From Wolbachia endosymbiont of Ctenocephalides felis wCfeJ (GTDB lineage Bacteria > Pseudomonadota > Alphaproteobacteria > Rickettsiales > Anaplasmataceae), in the NCBI RefSeq assembly GCF_012277315.1, contig NZ_CP051157.1, forward strand, positions 1 through 64,000: 64,000 bases of DNA, given 5' to 3'. A model generated the notes under the pieces. The model had not been told where the DNA came from, did no database searches, and saw nothing but the letters and a program-made list of their open reading frames with translations. Positions 55,643-64,000 of this stretch are shown one piece after another. The position numbers were made by a program, and so were the translations under genes. The number at the start of each line of letters is the position of its first letter. Position 1 is the first letter of the stretch.

Positions 55643-56779
55643 ATGTTTTTTTTCTATGAAGTGCTTTTATTATTAATTTTAATATTGTTCTTTCTCTCTT
55701 ACTCTAAGTTGAAAGTAGACAATAAAATTAAGAACCTACAACATCAAAATATCATAATAAATAATTTAATCGATACTATAGATGATGGATTTTATATTTG
55801 GGACGCAAAAAAGCGCATAGAAAAATTTTCTCCCAACTTACTGATTTTGCTCAACACAGTTTTTTACTCATTTAATGAGTTTGTAAATTTTTTCGAACAA
55901 TCAGAAAGCCTAATCAAAAATTTTACTGAGGCAAAAAAAATAAATAAATCTTTTACTCTGGATTTGAAGTCAAAGGACGGTGAAGTTTATTGTATATGTC
56001 ATGGTAGAAGCATAATAGATAACTCTAATCACGTAATTGGTGTGCTGCTGTGGATAAGAAACATTTCAGACTATAAGATAAAAGCTAACGAGCTTGAGTT
56101 AGAAAATAATAAACTGAAACAGAGAATAGAGAACTATAGAAACATTTTCAACTCTTTGCCGTTTCCAATACTTAAATATGATGAAAATAAAAAAGTAAAG
56201 TTTTGTAACTTATTTTATGATAAATACATAAACAGCTCTCAAAGATTGGCTGTTGCTAGCAACACTCAAAGCACAAAATCAGGAAAACATGTGATAACTT
56301 ATAAAAACGAACGCAAGGTTTTTGATTTCATTCAAATCCCAATACAAAACTCCGGTGGTGTGATAGTGTATGGAAAGGATGTTAGTGATACAGAGGAGTT
56401 ACGTGTCAGATTGGATGGTTATTTAACTACGCAGAAAAGTTTACTTGAGGAGTTACCAATTGCTGTTACGATATACAGCAAGAATCAAAAGTTAAAGTTT
56501 TTTAATAATGCTTTTGTGAAAGCTTTTCAGTTTGACACAAAGCTCTTGGCATCTTACCCCACTTATCATGAGGTCATGTTTTACCTCTTTGAATCTAAAA
56601 AGCTTTTAAAACAAGAGGATTTTCAAACCATTAGTAATCAAAGGCAGGAGTTGTTCAAAAAATTACTTGGACCACATAATGATACGATCCACCTTACAAA
56701 CGGAAAAACTTTTAGAATATTAATAATACCCTATGCTTCAGAAGGTCTACTCTTTTCATACGAGGAGTGTAAGAGATAA
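55643..56779 (+). CDS. membrane-anchored PAS-domain protein without kinase domain
   Basis: A 378-residue protein: one N-terminal membrane helix (about 4-20), then a first PAS-like domain (about 37-140, NLIDTIDDGFYIWDAKKRIE), a coiled-coil linker (ELELENNKLKQRIENY), a second PAS (about 165-255) and a third (about 265-375, LLEELPIAVTIYSKNQKLKF). It resembles the sensory half of alphaproteobacterial PAS histidine kinases of the DivL-like type, but no HisKA or HATPase region follows; the sdhB gene is convergent right after the stop. It may be a truncated kinase or a scaffold. Ligand unknown. Confidence 0.72.
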   Translation: MFFFYEVLLLLILILFFLSYSKLKVDNKIKNLQHQNIIINNLIDTIDDGFYIWDAKKRIEKFSPNLLILLNTVFYSFNEFVNFFEQSESLIKNFTEAKKINKSFTLDLKSKDGEVYCICHGRSIIDNSNHVIGVLLWIRNISDYKIKANELELENNKLKQRIENYRNIFNSLPFPILKYDENKKVKFCNLFYDKYINSSQRLAVASNTQSTKSGKHVITYKNERKVFDFIQIPIQNSGGVIVYGKDVSDTEELRVRLDGYLTTQKSLLEELPIAVTIYSKNQKLKFFNNAFVKAFQFDTKLLASYPTYHEVMFYLFESKKLLKQEDFQTISNQRQELFKKLLGPHNDTIHLTNGKTFRILIIPYASEGLLFSYEECKR

Positions 56780-56782
56780 TAT

Positions 56783-57571
56783 TCAAACTTCTCCCCTCTG
56801 TACCATAAACTGCTTTATTTTTGCTATTGCTCTTGCTGGATTAAGTCCTTTAGGACAGGTCTTTGTACAATTCATTATTGTATGACAGCGATAAAGCTTA
56901 AATGGATCGTTTAAAGCATCAAGTCTTTCATCCATTTTGTCATCACGACTATCGGCAATCCACCTGTAGGACTGTAGCAATATTGCTGGCCCTAAAAATT
57001 TATCACTGTTCCACCAATAGCTTGGGCAACCAGTCGAGCAGCAAGCACATAATATACAATCAGAAAGGCCATCGAGTTTTTTTCTATCCTCAGGAGATTG
57101 TAAATGTTCTTTGTTTGGCAAGTCAGGCTTATCTGCTTGCAACCAAGGATTAATTGACTTATACTGCTCATAAAATTGGCTTAGGTCTGAAACTAGGTCT
57201 TTGATTACATACATATGAGGTAATGGATATACTTTTACGTCACCTTTTATATCGTGTATGGATTTAACACATGCAAGAGTATTGGTTCCATCAATATTCA
57301 TAGCACAAGATCCACATATCCCTTCTCTGCAAGAACGCCTAAAAGTTAGAGTTGAATCTATTTCATCCTTTATCTTTATCAACACATCGAGTACCATAGG
57401 GCCACAATTATCCATATCAATAAAAAATGTGTCTATTCTAGGATTTTTTTCGTCATCGGCAGACCAACGGTAGATTTGAAATCTTCTAATATTTTTTGCC
57501 TTGGCAGGAGCAGGATAAACTTTACCCCTTTCATTAATTTTAGAATTCTTTGGCAAAGAGAACTGAACCAT
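56783..57571 (-). CDS. sdhB: succinate dehydrogenase iron-sulphur subunit
   Basis: A 262-residue subunit of complex II with all three clusters' ligands: [2Fe-2S] [11 protein letters not shown] (about 81-91) and a later Cys in TNTLACV; [4Fe-4S] [12 protein letters not shown] (about 172-183); [3Fe-4S] [17 protein letters not shown] (about 229-245). It carries electrons from SdhA to quinone. The membrane subunits are at 3 kb, so the sdh genes are dispersed. Confidence 0.97.
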   Translation of the reverse strand: MVQFSLPKNSKINERGKVYPAPAKAKNIRRFQIYRWSADDEKNPRIDTFFIDMDNCGPMVLDVLIKIKDEIDSTLTFRRSCREGICGSCAMNIDGTNTLACVKSIHDIKGDVKVYPLPHMYVIKDLVSDLSQFYEQYKSINPWLQADKPDLPNKEHLQSPEDRKKLDGLSDCILCACCSTGCPSYWWNSDKFLGPAILLQSYRWIADSRDDKMDERLDALNDPFKLYRCHTIMNCTKTCPKGLNPARAIAKIKQFMVQRGEV

Positions 57572-57652
57572 ATGTTTACCTTTTATCGTTTATAGCTAAA
57601 AGCTCCTTTATTTTGTAGATAACATATTTTGATATCATCTACTATATTTTTG

Positions 57653-58117
57653 TTAAATTCCTTTTAAATTGTGCACGTAATTATAGCCAAGCGAAGCTAA
57701 AATTTTGCTTTCTAAGTTCTTCATTACAATTTCCTCGTCTTCTTTTTGATGGTCATAACCAAGTAAGTGAAGCAACCCATGCACTAACATATGTGCAACG
57801 TGAGCTATGATGGGTATATGGTACTCATGTGACTCTTTTTGTATTGTGTCTATTGAAATTGCTATATCACCTAGATCGCACTTATTAGATAGTTGCTCAC
57901 ACTGAAATGATAGCACGTTAGTTGGTTTATCCATTTTTCTAAACTTTAAATTAAGTTGATGTAGCAAATTATCATCAGCCAGAGCCACTGATATACTTGG
58001 TTCATAGAGATCTATCTTTAATTTCTGCAGAGAAGTATTTAGGATGCTTAATACAAAGCCCTCTGGATCCTCTGTGACGCTATGCCATCTCTTATCGAGA
58101 ACATTTACTTCTAACAC
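57653..58117 (-). CDS. ybeY: endoribonuclease YbeY
   Basis: A 154-residue zinc protein in 16S 3'-end maturation and ribosome quality control. Metal motif [16 protein letters not shown] (H-x3-H-x5-H, about 113-128) and the [14 protein letters not shown] strand motif are present. The start is a GTG overlapping the stop codon of the EVE gene, so it is coupled to ftsZ-EVE-ybeY. Confidence 0.94.
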   Translation of the reverse strand: MLEVNVLDKRWHSVTEDPEGFVLSILNTSLQKLKIDLYEPSISVALADDNLLHQLNLKFRKMDKPTNVLSFQCEQLSNKCDLGDIAISIDTIQKESHEYHIPIIAHVAHMLVHGLLHLLGYDHQKEDEEIVMKNLESKILASLGYNYVHNLKGI

Positions 58118-58509
58118 TCACCCATCCCTATTATTTCATTCCATTCACCCTCTGAGACTGGAGAAACTGACAAACGTGGTTGTTTTAACATAGCCATATT
58201 TTTTAAAAGTGGATTCTTTTTTATATCATTCAGCGTTACTTGATTACTTAGAGACTTGAAAAATTTCACATCTATTAATCCAAATTTGGAATCGTTAACA
58301 TGATAATATTCTTTAAAGACCTCAACTATTCCAAATATAGCCTTTTCTTTACCTGTATGATAAAAAAACGCAAAATCACCTAATTTCATAGCCCTCATAT
58401 AATTTTGAGCTTGATAGTTGCGTACACCATCCCACTCAACTATTTCCTCCTCTGCTATTTTTTGCCAAGAATATTCATCTGGTTCTGACTTAAGCAGCCA
58501 AAATTGCAT
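58111..58509 (-). CDS. EVE domain protein
   Basis: A 132-residue single EVE domain (PUA-like fold): [16 protein letters not shown] at the N-terminus, [29 protein letters not shown] in the middle and [11 protein letters not shown] domains bind modified bases in DNA or RNA. Middle gene between ftsZ and ybeY: the start shares one base with the ftsZ stop (TAATG). Confidence 0.92.
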   Translation of the reverse strand: MQFWLLKSEPDEYSWQKIAEEEIVEWDGVRNYQAQNYMRAMKLGDFAFFYHTGKEKAIFGIVEVFKEYYHVNDSKFGLIDVKFFKSLSNQVTLNDIKKNPLLKNMAMLKQPRLSVSPVSEGEWNEIIGMGEC

Positions 58510-59705
58510 TATTTTTTTCTTCTTAGATAGGCTGGTATATCATAGATATTGCCACTCCACTTAACCTCTTCACTTACTTGCTCAGCAGACTTTGTTTCCG
58601 GTACTGGAGTTTGGCTATAAGACCACTTGAATTTTTCTTCCTCTGAAGTCTCATTTTGACTGACAGGTGAAGGGGTAGTTTCTGTCCTGTCACTACGAGG
58701 AACGCTATTATCGATACCAGTTGCAAGAACAGAAACCCTAACTTTGCCTTCCATTGCTTGATCAAAGGTAGCGCCAAATATTATATTCGCATTTTCATCT
58801 ACTTCTTCACGTACTCTATTTGCTGCAGCATCAACTTCAAATAAAGTCATGTCTCCGCCACCTGTAATGTTAATCAATATTCCTTGTGCACCTTTCATTG
58901 ACACATTATCGAGTAATGGATTAGATATTGCAGCTTCTGCAGCACTGATTGCCCTATCTTCTCCCTCTGCCTCTCCAGTACCGATCATTGCCTTGCCCAT
59001 TTCACTCATTACTGTTTCTATATCAGCAAAATCAAGATTAATAAGTCCTGGCATGACCATTAAGTCAGTTACTCCTCTGATACCAATGTGCAGAACATTA
59101 TCAGCGAGTTTAAACGCATCAGCGAATGTAGTTTTTTCATTAGCAATTCTAAACAAGTTCTGGTTGGGAATTACAATTAGTGTATCTACATATTTTTGTA
59201 ATTCTTCAAGCCCGAGCTCTGCAATGCGCATACGGCGCACACCTTCAAAGCCAAATGGCTTGGTTACAACTCCAACAGTCAGTATCTTTTTTTCTTTTAA
59301 CGCTTTATCTTTAACTGCAGCTCTTGCTTCTCTTGCTGCTTTTGCAATTACTGGTGCTGCACCTGTTCCGGTTCCGCCACCCATTCCTGCTGTGATGAAG
59401 AGCATATGACTATCTTTTATATGCTCCATAATTTCATCGATTGATTCTTCTGCTGCACCTTTGCCAACATCAGGCAAAGCACCAGCACCGAGCCCCTTAG
59501 TTAAATTAATACCTAGCTGAATTTTTTTATCACACAATGACTTCTCTAGTGCTTGAGCATCGGTATTTGCTACGACAAAATTCACTCCCTGCAAGTTAGA
59601 ATGAATCATGTTGTTCACAGCATTTCCACCAGCACCCCCAACACCTATGACAGTAATTCTTGGGTGTAGCACAGGTAATTCTGGTAGACTAAGGTCAATA
59701 GACAT
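58509..59705 (-). CDS. ftsZ: cell division protein FtsZ
   Basis: A 398-residue tubulin-like GTPase forming the division ring. Signature loops: [13 protein letters not shown] (about 21-33), [13 protein letters not shown] (about 108-120) and the T7 loop [11 protein letters not shown] (about 223-233). The variable linker (about 325-380) is Ser/Thr/Glu-rich and the C-terminus [13 protein letters not shown] is the conserved FtsA-binding peptide, so the tail interacting with FtsA (at 32.6 kb) is intact. Confidence 0.98.
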   Translation of the reverse strand: MSIDLSLPELPVLHPRITVIGVGGAGGNAVNNMIHSNLQGVNFVVANTDAQALEKSLCDKKIQLGINLTKGLGAGALPDVGKGAAEESIDEIMEHIKDSHMLFITAGMGGGTGTGAAPVIAKAAREARAAVKDKALKEKKILTVGVVTKPFGFEGVRRMRIAELGLEELQKYVDTLIVIPNQNLFRIANEKTTFADAFKLADNVLHIGIRGVTDLMVMPGLINLDFADIETVMSEMGKAMIGTGEAEGEDRAISAAEAAISNPLLDNVSMKGAQGILINITGGGDMTLFEVDAAANRVREEVDENANIIFGATFDQAMEGKVRVSVLATGIDNSVPRSDRTETTPSPVSQNETSEEEKFKWSYSQTPVPETKSAEQVSEEVKWSGNIYDIPAYLRRKK

Positions 59706-59934
59706 TTAAATTACTCAAACTTAGTGAATTCACTTGATAATAAGTTACTGCTTTTTTAACAATATGCAAACACTTTTCACTTATGTAGACATAAACAGTA
59801 AACAAGGTTTACTTATTCTTAACATTATAAGCACCATTAATCAATAGGTATAACAAACTTTCAGATAGCGCTGTTAGACCGGCTCAAGAGATGAAGCATT
59901 TATAAAAAGGGATAAAAACCTATCCCTTTACCTT

Positions 59935-60513
59935 TTATGCCGTTGCTTGTGTTTGTACTTGCACTAACCCAAGCTTTACTGCAACGTTAGTTAAGACCTG
60001 CAATGGATCATTCTTACCAGCTATCTTAATCTTTTTATCTTGTAAATTAGGATTGCTTTGATCATCTTTTTCACAAGCTTCTAACACAGCTTTCTTCACT
60101 CCATCAATTTGATTTGCTTGTTCCCTAATTTGGTTTGCTTTACTATAGTTCATATATATAAGAGCACCTATAGTTCCTACTATTGCAGCAGCAAGCAGAC
60201 CAGTAAATACCGGATTAGTTACTGCAAGCGCGTATAATCCCTTACCCCCTGTTATCATACCAGCATAAGCTGATTGTGTTGTTGTATTAACAAAACCTGC
60301 ATAAACTGGGCTTAAAATATAAGCAGCTATAAGCGGAACTGCTACAACTACCCCAACAACTGCAGCTGTTTTCCATTTGTTATTTCTAGTATACTCGCCA
60401 AGCCCACCGATAGCACCTGGAATGCCCCAGAAATCTTCAGCTTGGTTGTATCCTTTTGAAATAGAATGAAAAACACTATCCCCTTTTTTATATTGATAAT
60501 TCGTTAATGCCAT
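59935..60513 (-). CDS. hypothetical protein with two membrane helices
   Basis: A 192-residue protein of no family I know. Two hydrophobic helices (about 48-70, TAAVVGVVVAVPLIAAYIL, and 101-123, PVFTGLLAAAIVGTIGALIY) separated by a Gly/Ala/Thr loop; the C-terminal 65 residues are a soluble tail with an Ala/Gln-rich end. A good ribosome site (AGGAG) precedes the ATG. Small, well-expressed-looking membrane protein; single-gene unit. Confidence 0.78.
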   Translation of the reverse strand: MALTNYQYKKGDSVFHSISKGYNQAEDFWGIPGAIGGLGEYTRNNKWKTAAVVGVVVAVPLIAAYILSPVYAGFVNTTTQSAYAGMITGGKGLYALAVTNPVFTGLLAAAIVGTIGALIYMNYSKANQIREQANQIDGVKKAVLEACEKDDQSNPNLQDKKIKIAGKNDPLQVLTNVAVKLGLVQVQTQATA

Positions 60514-60597
60514 AATTCTACTCCTAGTATAGAATATTAAAATTTTATCTAAAAGTAATATATAATTAAAAGATTAGCCCGTCAAGTAAGTTTATTT

Positions 60598-62109
60598 CTA
60601 ATATGCTCTTATCCTGTAGTTTAGCGCTTCAGCGATGTGTGCTCTCTTTACCTCTTCACTTCTTGTAAGATCTGCAATAGTTCTTGCAACTCTCAATATG
60701 CGCGTGTAACCCCGATTGGAAATGTAGTTTTCTTTTAGCACGTATTTTAGTAATTCTAACCCTTCCTGATCTGGCTTAGCAAATTTATCTAATGCGTCGC
60801 CACTTACTTCTGAGTTGCAAGTAATGCTTAATTTACTGTAGCGCTCAGCTTGTATCTTCCTTGCCGCTATCACTCTTTCTCTTATGCTGCAAGTGCTCTC
60901 TCCTTGTGAATAGGTTTCCGGAGAAAGTATGCTAACGATTGGCATTTCGATGCATATATCTATTCTATCAAGCAGTGGCCCTGATATTCTATTTCTATAA
61001 TCTGTGCCGCACCGTGGAGCTTTGTTGCATGATCTGTTCGCATCTCCTAAATAACCACATCTGCAAGGATTCATTGCAGCAATCAGTTGAAAATGCGCTG
61101 GGTAAGTTATGTGGGCGTTAGCCCTCGCAATAGTAACTTTTCTATCTTCAAGTGGTTGGCGTAGAGAATCAAGCACGAGTCTTGGAAACTCTGGCAATTC
61201 ATCAAGGAACAATACTCCATTATGAGCCATAGTAATTTCGCCAGGCTTTGCATTTTTTCCTCCTCCTATCATCGCTGGCATGGAACATGAGTGATGAGGT
61301 TCGCGAAAGGGACGTGTTACTTTGAATATTTCATTACCAGCCTGCGTTATGCTAGAAATAATATTCACATCAATCATCTCCTGCTCAGTCAAATCAGGCA
61401 GTAGCCCCATAAACCGCTTGGCAAGCATTGATTTTCCAGTACCAGGAGGTCCAACAAGAAGCATATTATGTCCACCTGCTGCTGCAATTTCAGCAGCTCT
61501 TTTCGCAACAATTTGGCCTTTGATATCCTTCATATCTGGTACTGATCTTTTTTCTTTTGGTTTATTAAAAACCACTGGTTCAATTGACTGCTCGCCTTTA
61601 AAATGGCTGATAATATCGGTTAGTTTCTCTATAGCCAAAACTGGAACATTCTTTGCCCATGAAGCCTCTACTCCATTTCCTCTTGGGCAAATTATTCCCT
61701 TGTTTTTTTGTTTTGCATTAATTACCGCTGGCAAAACACCTGAAACTGAAATAACCCTGCCATCAAGAGCAAGTTCACCCATAATAATATAAGACTGCAC
61801 TCTTTCAACGGGTATAATATTCATTACAACAAGCAGTCCAATAGCAATAGCTAAATCATAATGGCTGCCTTCTTTCAACAGATCCGCAGGGGAAAGATTA
61901 ATTGTGATTCTTCTAGGAGGGAGCAGTAGATTAATTGAGTTTAGTGCTGCTCTGATGCGTTCTTTGGACTCTGCAACAGTTTTATCTGGCAGTCCAACGA
62001 TATTAAAGGCAGGAATGCCATTTGCCATATGAATTTGAGCATTAACATTTACTATATTAATTCCCTGAAGCGCAACAGTATTTATGTTTGCAATCATAAT
62101 ACATTTCAT
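60598..62109 (-). CDS. comM: Mg-chelatase-like AAA+ ATPase, YifB/ComM family
   Basis: A 503-residue protein: N-terminal Lon-like domain (about 10-170, NINLSPADLLKEGSHYDLAI type region), then an AAA+ domain with Walker A GPPGTGKS (about 219-226), Walker B VLFLDELPEF (about 296-305) and a C-terminal Mg-chelatase-C segment ending NYRIRAY. ComM is a hexameric helicase promoting branch migration in natural transformation; in non-competent bacteria it may act in recombination. ComF at 9.2 kb is another former competence gene. Confidence 0.93.
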   Translation of the reverse strand: MKCIMIANINTVALQGINIVNVNAQIHMANGIPAFNIVGLPDKTVAESKERIRAALNSINLLLPPRRITINLSPADLLKEGSHYDLAIAIGLLVVMNIIPVERVQSYIIMGELALDGRVISVSGVLPAVINAKQKNKGIICPRGNGVEASWAKNVPVLAIEKLTDIISHFKGEQSIEPVVFNKPKEKRSVPDMKDIKGQIVAKRAAEIAAAGGHNMLLVGPPGTGKSMLAKRFMGLLPDLTEQEMIDVNIISSITQAGNEIFKVTRPFREPHHSCSMPAMIGGGKNAKPGEITMAHNGVLFLDELPEFPRLVLDSLRQPLEDRKVTIARANAHITYPAHFQLIAAMNPCRCGYLGDANRSCNKAPRCGTDYRNRISGPLLDRIDICIEMPIVSILSPETYSQGESTCSIRERVIAARKIQAERYSKLSITCNSEVSGDALDKFAKPDQEGLELLKYVLKENYISNRGYTRILRVARTIADLTRSEEVKRAHIAEALNYRIRAY

Positions 62110-62169
62110 GAGGTTATTAATAGAATATACTAAAGGAATTACGAAGTAAAGGTCCAGTGAGAAAAAAGA

Positions 62170-62199
62170 CTAGATCCCAGTATCAAGTACTGGGATGAC
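62170..62199. repeat. Wolbachia palindromic element hairpin
   Basis: CTAGATCCCAGTA, short loop, TACTGGGATGAC. One-hairpin copy. Confidence 0.75.
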
Positions 62200-62290
62200 A
62201 AGAAGAGGAGCTACTTGGACAACAGGAAAATGGCTACTTGGATGACACCCACAACCCTGTCATTCCAGCGCTGATCCACTTTCTGAAGGT

Positions 62291-62481
62291 GTCATTCCAG
62301 CGCGTAACGCTGGAATCCAGCCTTATTTTCATTTTTACGCAAAATCGAAAATAAGAGGTCTCCTAGTATTTATCCACGCAAATAAGGTAAGCCTTATTTT
62401 CATTTTTATACAGAATCGAAAATAAGAGATTTCTTATGTTCATCGAAAGATGTCATTCCAGTGCTTGACGCTGGAATCCAG
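62291..62481. repeat. composite palindromic repeat, copy 2
   Basis: 191 bp with the same order of parts as 26878-27066: element hairpin, CTTATTTTC/GAAAATAAG, TTATCCACGCAAATA linker, second CTTATTTTC/GAAAATAAG, TTCTTATGTTCATCGAA linker and closing hairpin. Differences are a few substitutions and a 2-base length change. Confidence 0.85.
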
Positions 62482-62522
62482 TGAAAAAAAGAATGGGTCC
62501 CAGTGTCGGCTACTCGGATGAC
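62452..62522. repeat. 71-nt double-hairpin palindromic unit (intergenic)
   Basis: GTCATTCCAG...GGAATCCAG, linker with GAAAAAAAGAATGG, then GGTCCCAGTG...CTCGGATGAC. Very close to the truB copy in its second hairpin (GCTACTCGGATGAC) and linker. Confidence 0.8.
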
Positions 62523-62692
62523 AAGAGAAGAAAGCACTGTAATGGCAGAAAAAAAGACTACTAGGATAACACCACAGAAAATGCTGAGATTAACAGAGAG
62601 CCACTTGAATGACATTATGGAAGTTGTGGTGCTGCATAGTGGCTTTACGTGCACAGCGATTTTCTGCTGCACTGAGCAGATGTGAAGATTTC

Positions 62693-63304
62693 TTAACCTT
62701 TGTATTCCTTAAGACTCTTGCTCGTGACAACCACTGTACCTGCAATTTTATCATGCCAGGTTTGACAGCGTTTGTTGAAATTTGACCATATAAAGCCCAA
62801 GAATAATGGTGCAACCGACAATATAAATGAAAAAAACCTCTTTATTGCTTGTCTTAAGGTCATTTTTTTGAAGGTCTGCGCATCCACAACCCTGAGCCCA
62901 AGTAGCAATTTTCCCGGTGTAGCGGCAAATCTTACCCACATATATGTTACGTAGCTAAAGAGCATAATAAATTGAACTATTTGACTTAGAATCCATATTA
63001 GGATCCATAGTTGACTAAGTCTAACCTGCACTGTCTTCTCTTCCGTAGAAAGTGGCACTTGCATTTGATGTTTTGCAGTAATTTGGCTCAGTGTTTTGCC
63101 ATCTTCTGAGTTTGTAAGGAGCTGATTCCAGGCTTGGATACAAAACTGTAAGAACAAAACGATAATAATTAAATCGAGCAACACTGATATATAGCGCCTA
63201 AATCCTGTCACATAACATATTCCTCTTTCATCCTTTTTGACCTTTTGAATAGCATTCATAGAAGAGAGAATAGAAAACAAGCGGTTAAAAATTTTGTGTA
63301 ACAT
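62693..63304 (-). CDS. RDD family membrane protein
   Basis: A 203-residue membrane protein. The R-D-D family pattern is present: Arg in VTGFRRYISVLLDLIII (RR..D, about residues 33-49 from this start), AATPGKLLLGLRVVD (about 131-145) and later helices (FFSFILSVAPLFLGFIW). Function of RDD proteins is mostly unknown; some are linked to transport or Na+/H+ exchange. The long frame opens at 63394 inside tRNA-Leu, so I choose the ATG at 63304, eight bases after a GGA; an ATG at 63310 is nearly as good. Confidence 0.8.
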   Translation of the reverse strand: MLHKIFNRLFSILSSMNAIQKVKKDERGICYVTGFRRYISVLLDLIIIVLFLQFCIQAWNQLLTNSEDGKTLSQITAKHQMQVPLSTEEKTVQVRLSQLWILIWILSQIVQFIMLFSYVTYMWVRFAATPGKLLLGLRVVDAQTFKKMTLRQAIKRFFSFILSVAPLFLGFIWSNFNKRCQTWHDKIAGTVVVTSKSLKEYKG

Positions 63305-63325
63305 ATGCATTTTCCAACATTTGAG

Positions 63326-63408
63326 TGCCCCTGGCCGGACTTGAACCAGCATGCTTTTGCAAGCAACAGATTTTGAGTCTGCCGTGTCTACCATTCCACC
63401 ACAGAGGC
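63326..63408 (-). tRNA. tRNA-Leu (CAA)
   Basis: Minus-strand 83-nt tRNA: acceptor GCCTCTG/CAGGGGC, D-arm with GGTAGACACG, anticodon stem GCAGA/TCTGT with loop CTCAAAA (CAA), a long variable arm (about 14 nt with TTGC/GCAA) and T-arm GGTTCAAGTCC. Discriminator A; CCA is not encoded, unlike in tRNA-Ile. Long variable arm and CAA anticodon give Leu. Confidence 0.96.
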
Positions 63409-63531
63409 TTATTTTAATGCTATAGGCAACACAAAATTAGTCAAATTTTTTTACCTCATTTAGTTCTAATACATCTTTCAAATTAGAACTAGATATTCTA
63501 CAATAATCGATAGTTACTCTAAAAACTTAAA

Positions 63532-64000
63532 ATGAATGAACTTGCCAATCTCATCGATTCAAGAAATGTAGACAAGGAAATATGTAAATTACCGCACAAT
63601 TTAGAAGCCGAGCAAATGCTGATCGGTGCAATGATCCGCGATAATAGAATTTGTGACGCAGTTGAGGATATAATAACCGCTGATAATTTCTATGATCCTC
63701 TGCATCAAAGCATTTTTGCGCAGATATCTAAAACCAGAAAACACGGCATAGTTGCCAATGAGCTGAGTCTTAAAATGTTTTTCGAGAACAACGAAAGATT
63801 TACCGAATGTGGTGGAGTTGAGTATTTAGCAAAGCTTGCAGCTAAAGCAAGCATCGCACTTGATATCTACAGTTTAACTAGAATAATTCGAGACACTCAT
63901 CTGAGGAGGTGTTTAATCAAGCTCGGGCAAGAAATAGTTGATGATAGTTACAACTATGACATCGAGAATCCTGCACAAGTACAAATTGAGCAGGCAATGA
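63532..64000 (+). CDS. dnaB: replicative DNA helicase DnaB (N-terminal part, cut by window end)
   Basis: The first 156 residues are present: KLPHNLEAEQMLIGAMIRDN and DNFYDPLHQSIFAQI are the N-terminal domain signatures of DnaB, which binds primase and forms the hexamer collar. The frame is open at the right edge; the RecA-like ATPase part lies outside the window. Confidence 0.95.
   Translation, partial: MNELANLIDSRNVDKEICKLPHNLEAEQMLIGAMIRDNRICDAVEDIITADNFYDPLHQSIFAQISKTRKHGIVANELSLKMFFENNERFTECGGVEYLAKLAAKASIALDIYSLTRIIRDTHLRRCLIKLGQEIVDDSYNYDIENPAQVQIEQAM

Larger units (their letters stand above)
62110..62692. other. 583-base spacer made of palindromic elements
   Basis: No real gene. It holds a hairpin at 62170-62199, composite repeat copy 2 (62291-62481) and a 71-nt double-hairpin unit at 62452-62522. 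The few ORFs here run through repeats. Confidence 0.75.

Noticed and set aside
62406-62685. ORFs on both strands in the 62.4-62.7 kb spacer
   Set aside because: They run through palindromic repeats and have no family similarity.
63305-63394. Upstream extension of the RDD gene to 63394
   Set aside because: It would start inside tRNA-Leu; the ATG at 63304 has a ribosome site.

Overview
This window is almost certainly from a Wolbachia chromosome (Alphaproteobacteria, Rickettsiales, Anaplasmataceae). The DNA is AT-rich. The 16S rRNA gene stands alone, without a linked 23S-5S. Gene content is that of a reduced obligate intracellular bacterium (ftsA, ftsZ, ctrA, sdhBCD, nuoE, pnp, murE, surface antigens of the Wsp type). 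Ankyrin genes, an IS982-family insertion sequence, a group II intron and palindromic elements of the Wolbachia type sit among housekeeping genes. I cannot assign a strain; the load of mobile and ankyrin sequence fits an arthropod strain better than a filarial one.

Layout. 0.2-3.7 kb: a GDP-mannose pyrophosphorylase gene whose start codon lies in a perfect 48-bp palindrome, a hypothetical gene split by a one-base frameshift, and sdhCD. 3.8-5.3 kb: 16S rRNA on the minus strand, with a promoter and an operator-like palindrome upstream. 5.5-9.9 kb: a TPR-like membrane protein, Smr, an SpoU-type rRNA methylase, a Bax-inhibitor-1 protein, CtaG/COX11 and ComF. 10.1-19 kb, minus strand: murE-metC, bolA with a complete IS982 element at its start, ruvC-coxC, two tandem TenA paralogs, metK, tRNA-Ile, rpmA-rplU. 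19-24.7 kb: one very large gene encoding a nuclease-like domain, an NB-ARC NTPase and about 11 ankyrin repeats, interrupted by a group II intron. 24.9-31 kb: gatB, a long repeat-rich spacer, a four-TM protein and an ankyrin/TM protein. 31-46.7 kb: udg-def, ftsA, der, dsbB, a LytM lipoprotein, leuS, a Wsp-family antigen with a truncated tandem copy, and pnp-rpsO-truB. 47-64 kb: tgt-nuoE, a mucin-like membrane protein, rnpB, ctrA, gpsA-pgpA-GNAT, a PAS protein, sdhB, ftsZ-EVE-ybeY, comM, an RDD protein, tRNA-Leu and the start of dnaB.

How genes fit together. Respiration (sdhB, sdhCD, nuoE, coxC, ctaG), the residual cell-wall and division system (murE, metC, ftsA, ftsZ, LytM lipoprotein) and CtrA cell-cycle control are all represented but scattered. 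Small operons with overlapping start and stop codons are common: sdhC-sdhD, def-udg, ftsZ-EVE-ybeY, pgpA-GNAT, murE-metC.

Most interesting: (1) the nuclease/NB-ARC/ankyrin gene, built like the STAND (NLR-like) immune proteins and split by a group II intron at a junction that restores a perfect ankyrin repeat; (2) the same 72-nt double-hairpin element inserted in frame, in opposite orientations, in leuS and truB; (3) palindromes centred on start regions of manC and def; (4) a compact apparent transcription unit at about 41.87-42.12 kb with a strong ribosome binding site, a 13-codon ORF, hairpins and a terminator; (5) an 847-residue Thr-rich mucin-like protein with one membrane span. All functional calls are by reading the sequence; no search was run.
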